A DNA stretch of 64,000 nucleotides from Nocardia iowensis (GTDB taxonomy: Bacteria > Actinomycetota > Actinomycetes > Mycobacteriales > Mycobacteriaceae): NCBI RefSeq assembly GCF_019222765.1, contig NZ_CP078145.1, positions 2,976,001-3,040,000 of the forward strand, read 5' to 3'. The notes under the pieces were generated by a model, which saw nothing but the letters and a program-made list of their open reading frames with translations, searched no databases and had not been told where the DNA came from. The translations under genes and the position numbers were made by a program. Shown piece by piece: positions 63,817 through 64,000 of the stretch (the stretch's first letter is position 1; every line of letters starts with the position of its first letter).

Positions 63817-64000
63817 GTGCTGTCCCGGCTCCATCCTCGAGCTGCGGAGAATCAGTGTCTATTTCCCATGTGGACCGAAGTCTGTCCACACCTTCACACC
63901 AGAACTTCTCGTCCAGGGACAATCTGCCTGCGGGAGCGCATGCACACATTCGAGCGACCTCGATCCAAGTGACTCTCGGGTCGCGACCGGTGCTGGCGGA
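63817..64000. other. Right edge, no supported gene
   Basis: 184 bp; a GTG at 63969 is open to the window end but only for ten codons, too little to call. It may be the 5' region of the gene controlled by the mini-ORF leader. Confidence 0.35.

Noticed and set aside
63575..63949. Minus-strand frame at the right edge
   Set aside because: Low-complexity Arg/Pro/Thr product, no start signal, and it overlaps the better-supported leader ORF and hairpin.
63969..64000. GTG-initiated frame open to the window end
   Set aside because: Only ten codons visible and no clear ribosome-binding site; may or may not be the start of the next gene.

Overview
The window is GC-rich, densely coded actinobacterial DNA, most likely from Nocardia or a close mycolate-containing relative. 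The evidence is an Lsr2 nucleoid protein, an LGFP-repeat envelope protein, SARP, StrR-like, LuxR, TetR, MerR, HxlR and LysR regulators, many GTG/TTG starts, leaderless-looking promoters and a SAM-IV riboswitch, a class found in actinomycetes. It looks like an accessory arm of a chromosome. I saw no rRNA, complete tRNA, insertion sequence, phage structural gene or CRISPR array. The genus is an inference from gene content.

Left edge (1-1324): a very short gene encodes a 46-residue peptide ending in a six-cysteine tail. It overlaps the start of a DUF692/MNIO iron oxygenase that runs off the window. This is a RiPP precursor-enzyme pair. A response regulator lacking its phospho-acceptor aspartate is divergent from it.

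1.6-15.6 kb: an Lsr2 paralogue, two SARP activators and a cytoplasmic-looking M1-type peptidase lead into a collinear run of seven genes (5858-15595). These encode a large acidic/helical protein, an HExxH protein, two unknown proteins, a Ser-hydrolase-like protein and a three-domain wall hydrolase. None has a recognisable signal peptide. Three start with an acidic-aromatic tail (SPF or YEDAD motifs), which could be a shared sorting or docking tag. A 10-bp direct repeat with an 11-bp period, the layout bound by SARP dimers, lies between the second SARP gene and this run.

15.6-29.3 kb: envelope and secretome genes. These are a lipoprotein, an NTF2-like protein, a StrR-type ParB-domain activator, a propeptide-only relative of M4 proteases, a secreted M1 aminopeptidase, a DUF1460 amidase-like protein, a lytic transglycosylase, a GH20 hexosaminidase, a secreted metzincin, a glycine-zipper membrane protein and an LGFP-repeat protein. 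Several of their upstream regions share a TCCCCAGT box.

29.7-34.0 kb: a translationally coupled five-gene glycosyltransferase operon. 34.2-36.4 kb: large-subunit catalase katE with two hairpin terminators. 36.6-40.2 kb: amidase, GatC/AtzG-like protein and MFS exporter, divergent from a MerR regulator, with an IdeR/DtxR-like iron box and a MerR-type palindrome between them.

40.3-45.7 kb: an aromatic-acid transporter plus 4-hydroxybenzoate hydroxylase (pobA), then a LysR regulator divergent from an SBF-type transporter and a Tat-exported cupin. 45.7-48.95 kb: a cyclodipeptide operon (2OG-Fe(II) oxygenase, cyclodipeptide synthase, MFS exporter) whose leader is a clear SAM-IV riboswitch. This is the most striking regulatory arrangement in the window.

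49-64 kb: small secreted proteins; an MFS/HxlR pair; an SDR epimerase; a TetR/MpaB-type oxygenase/peroxiredoxin-like cluster; a LysR/SDR pair with matching operators; an LtrA-type membrane protein; a serine beta-lactamase-family protein; an M48-like protein with a destroyed zinc motif, divergent from a TetR gene with two operator copies; a membrane protein; a KOW-like small protein; and, at the right edge, a leaderless 15-codon ORF followed by a hairpin, which looks like an attenuation leader for a gene outside the window.
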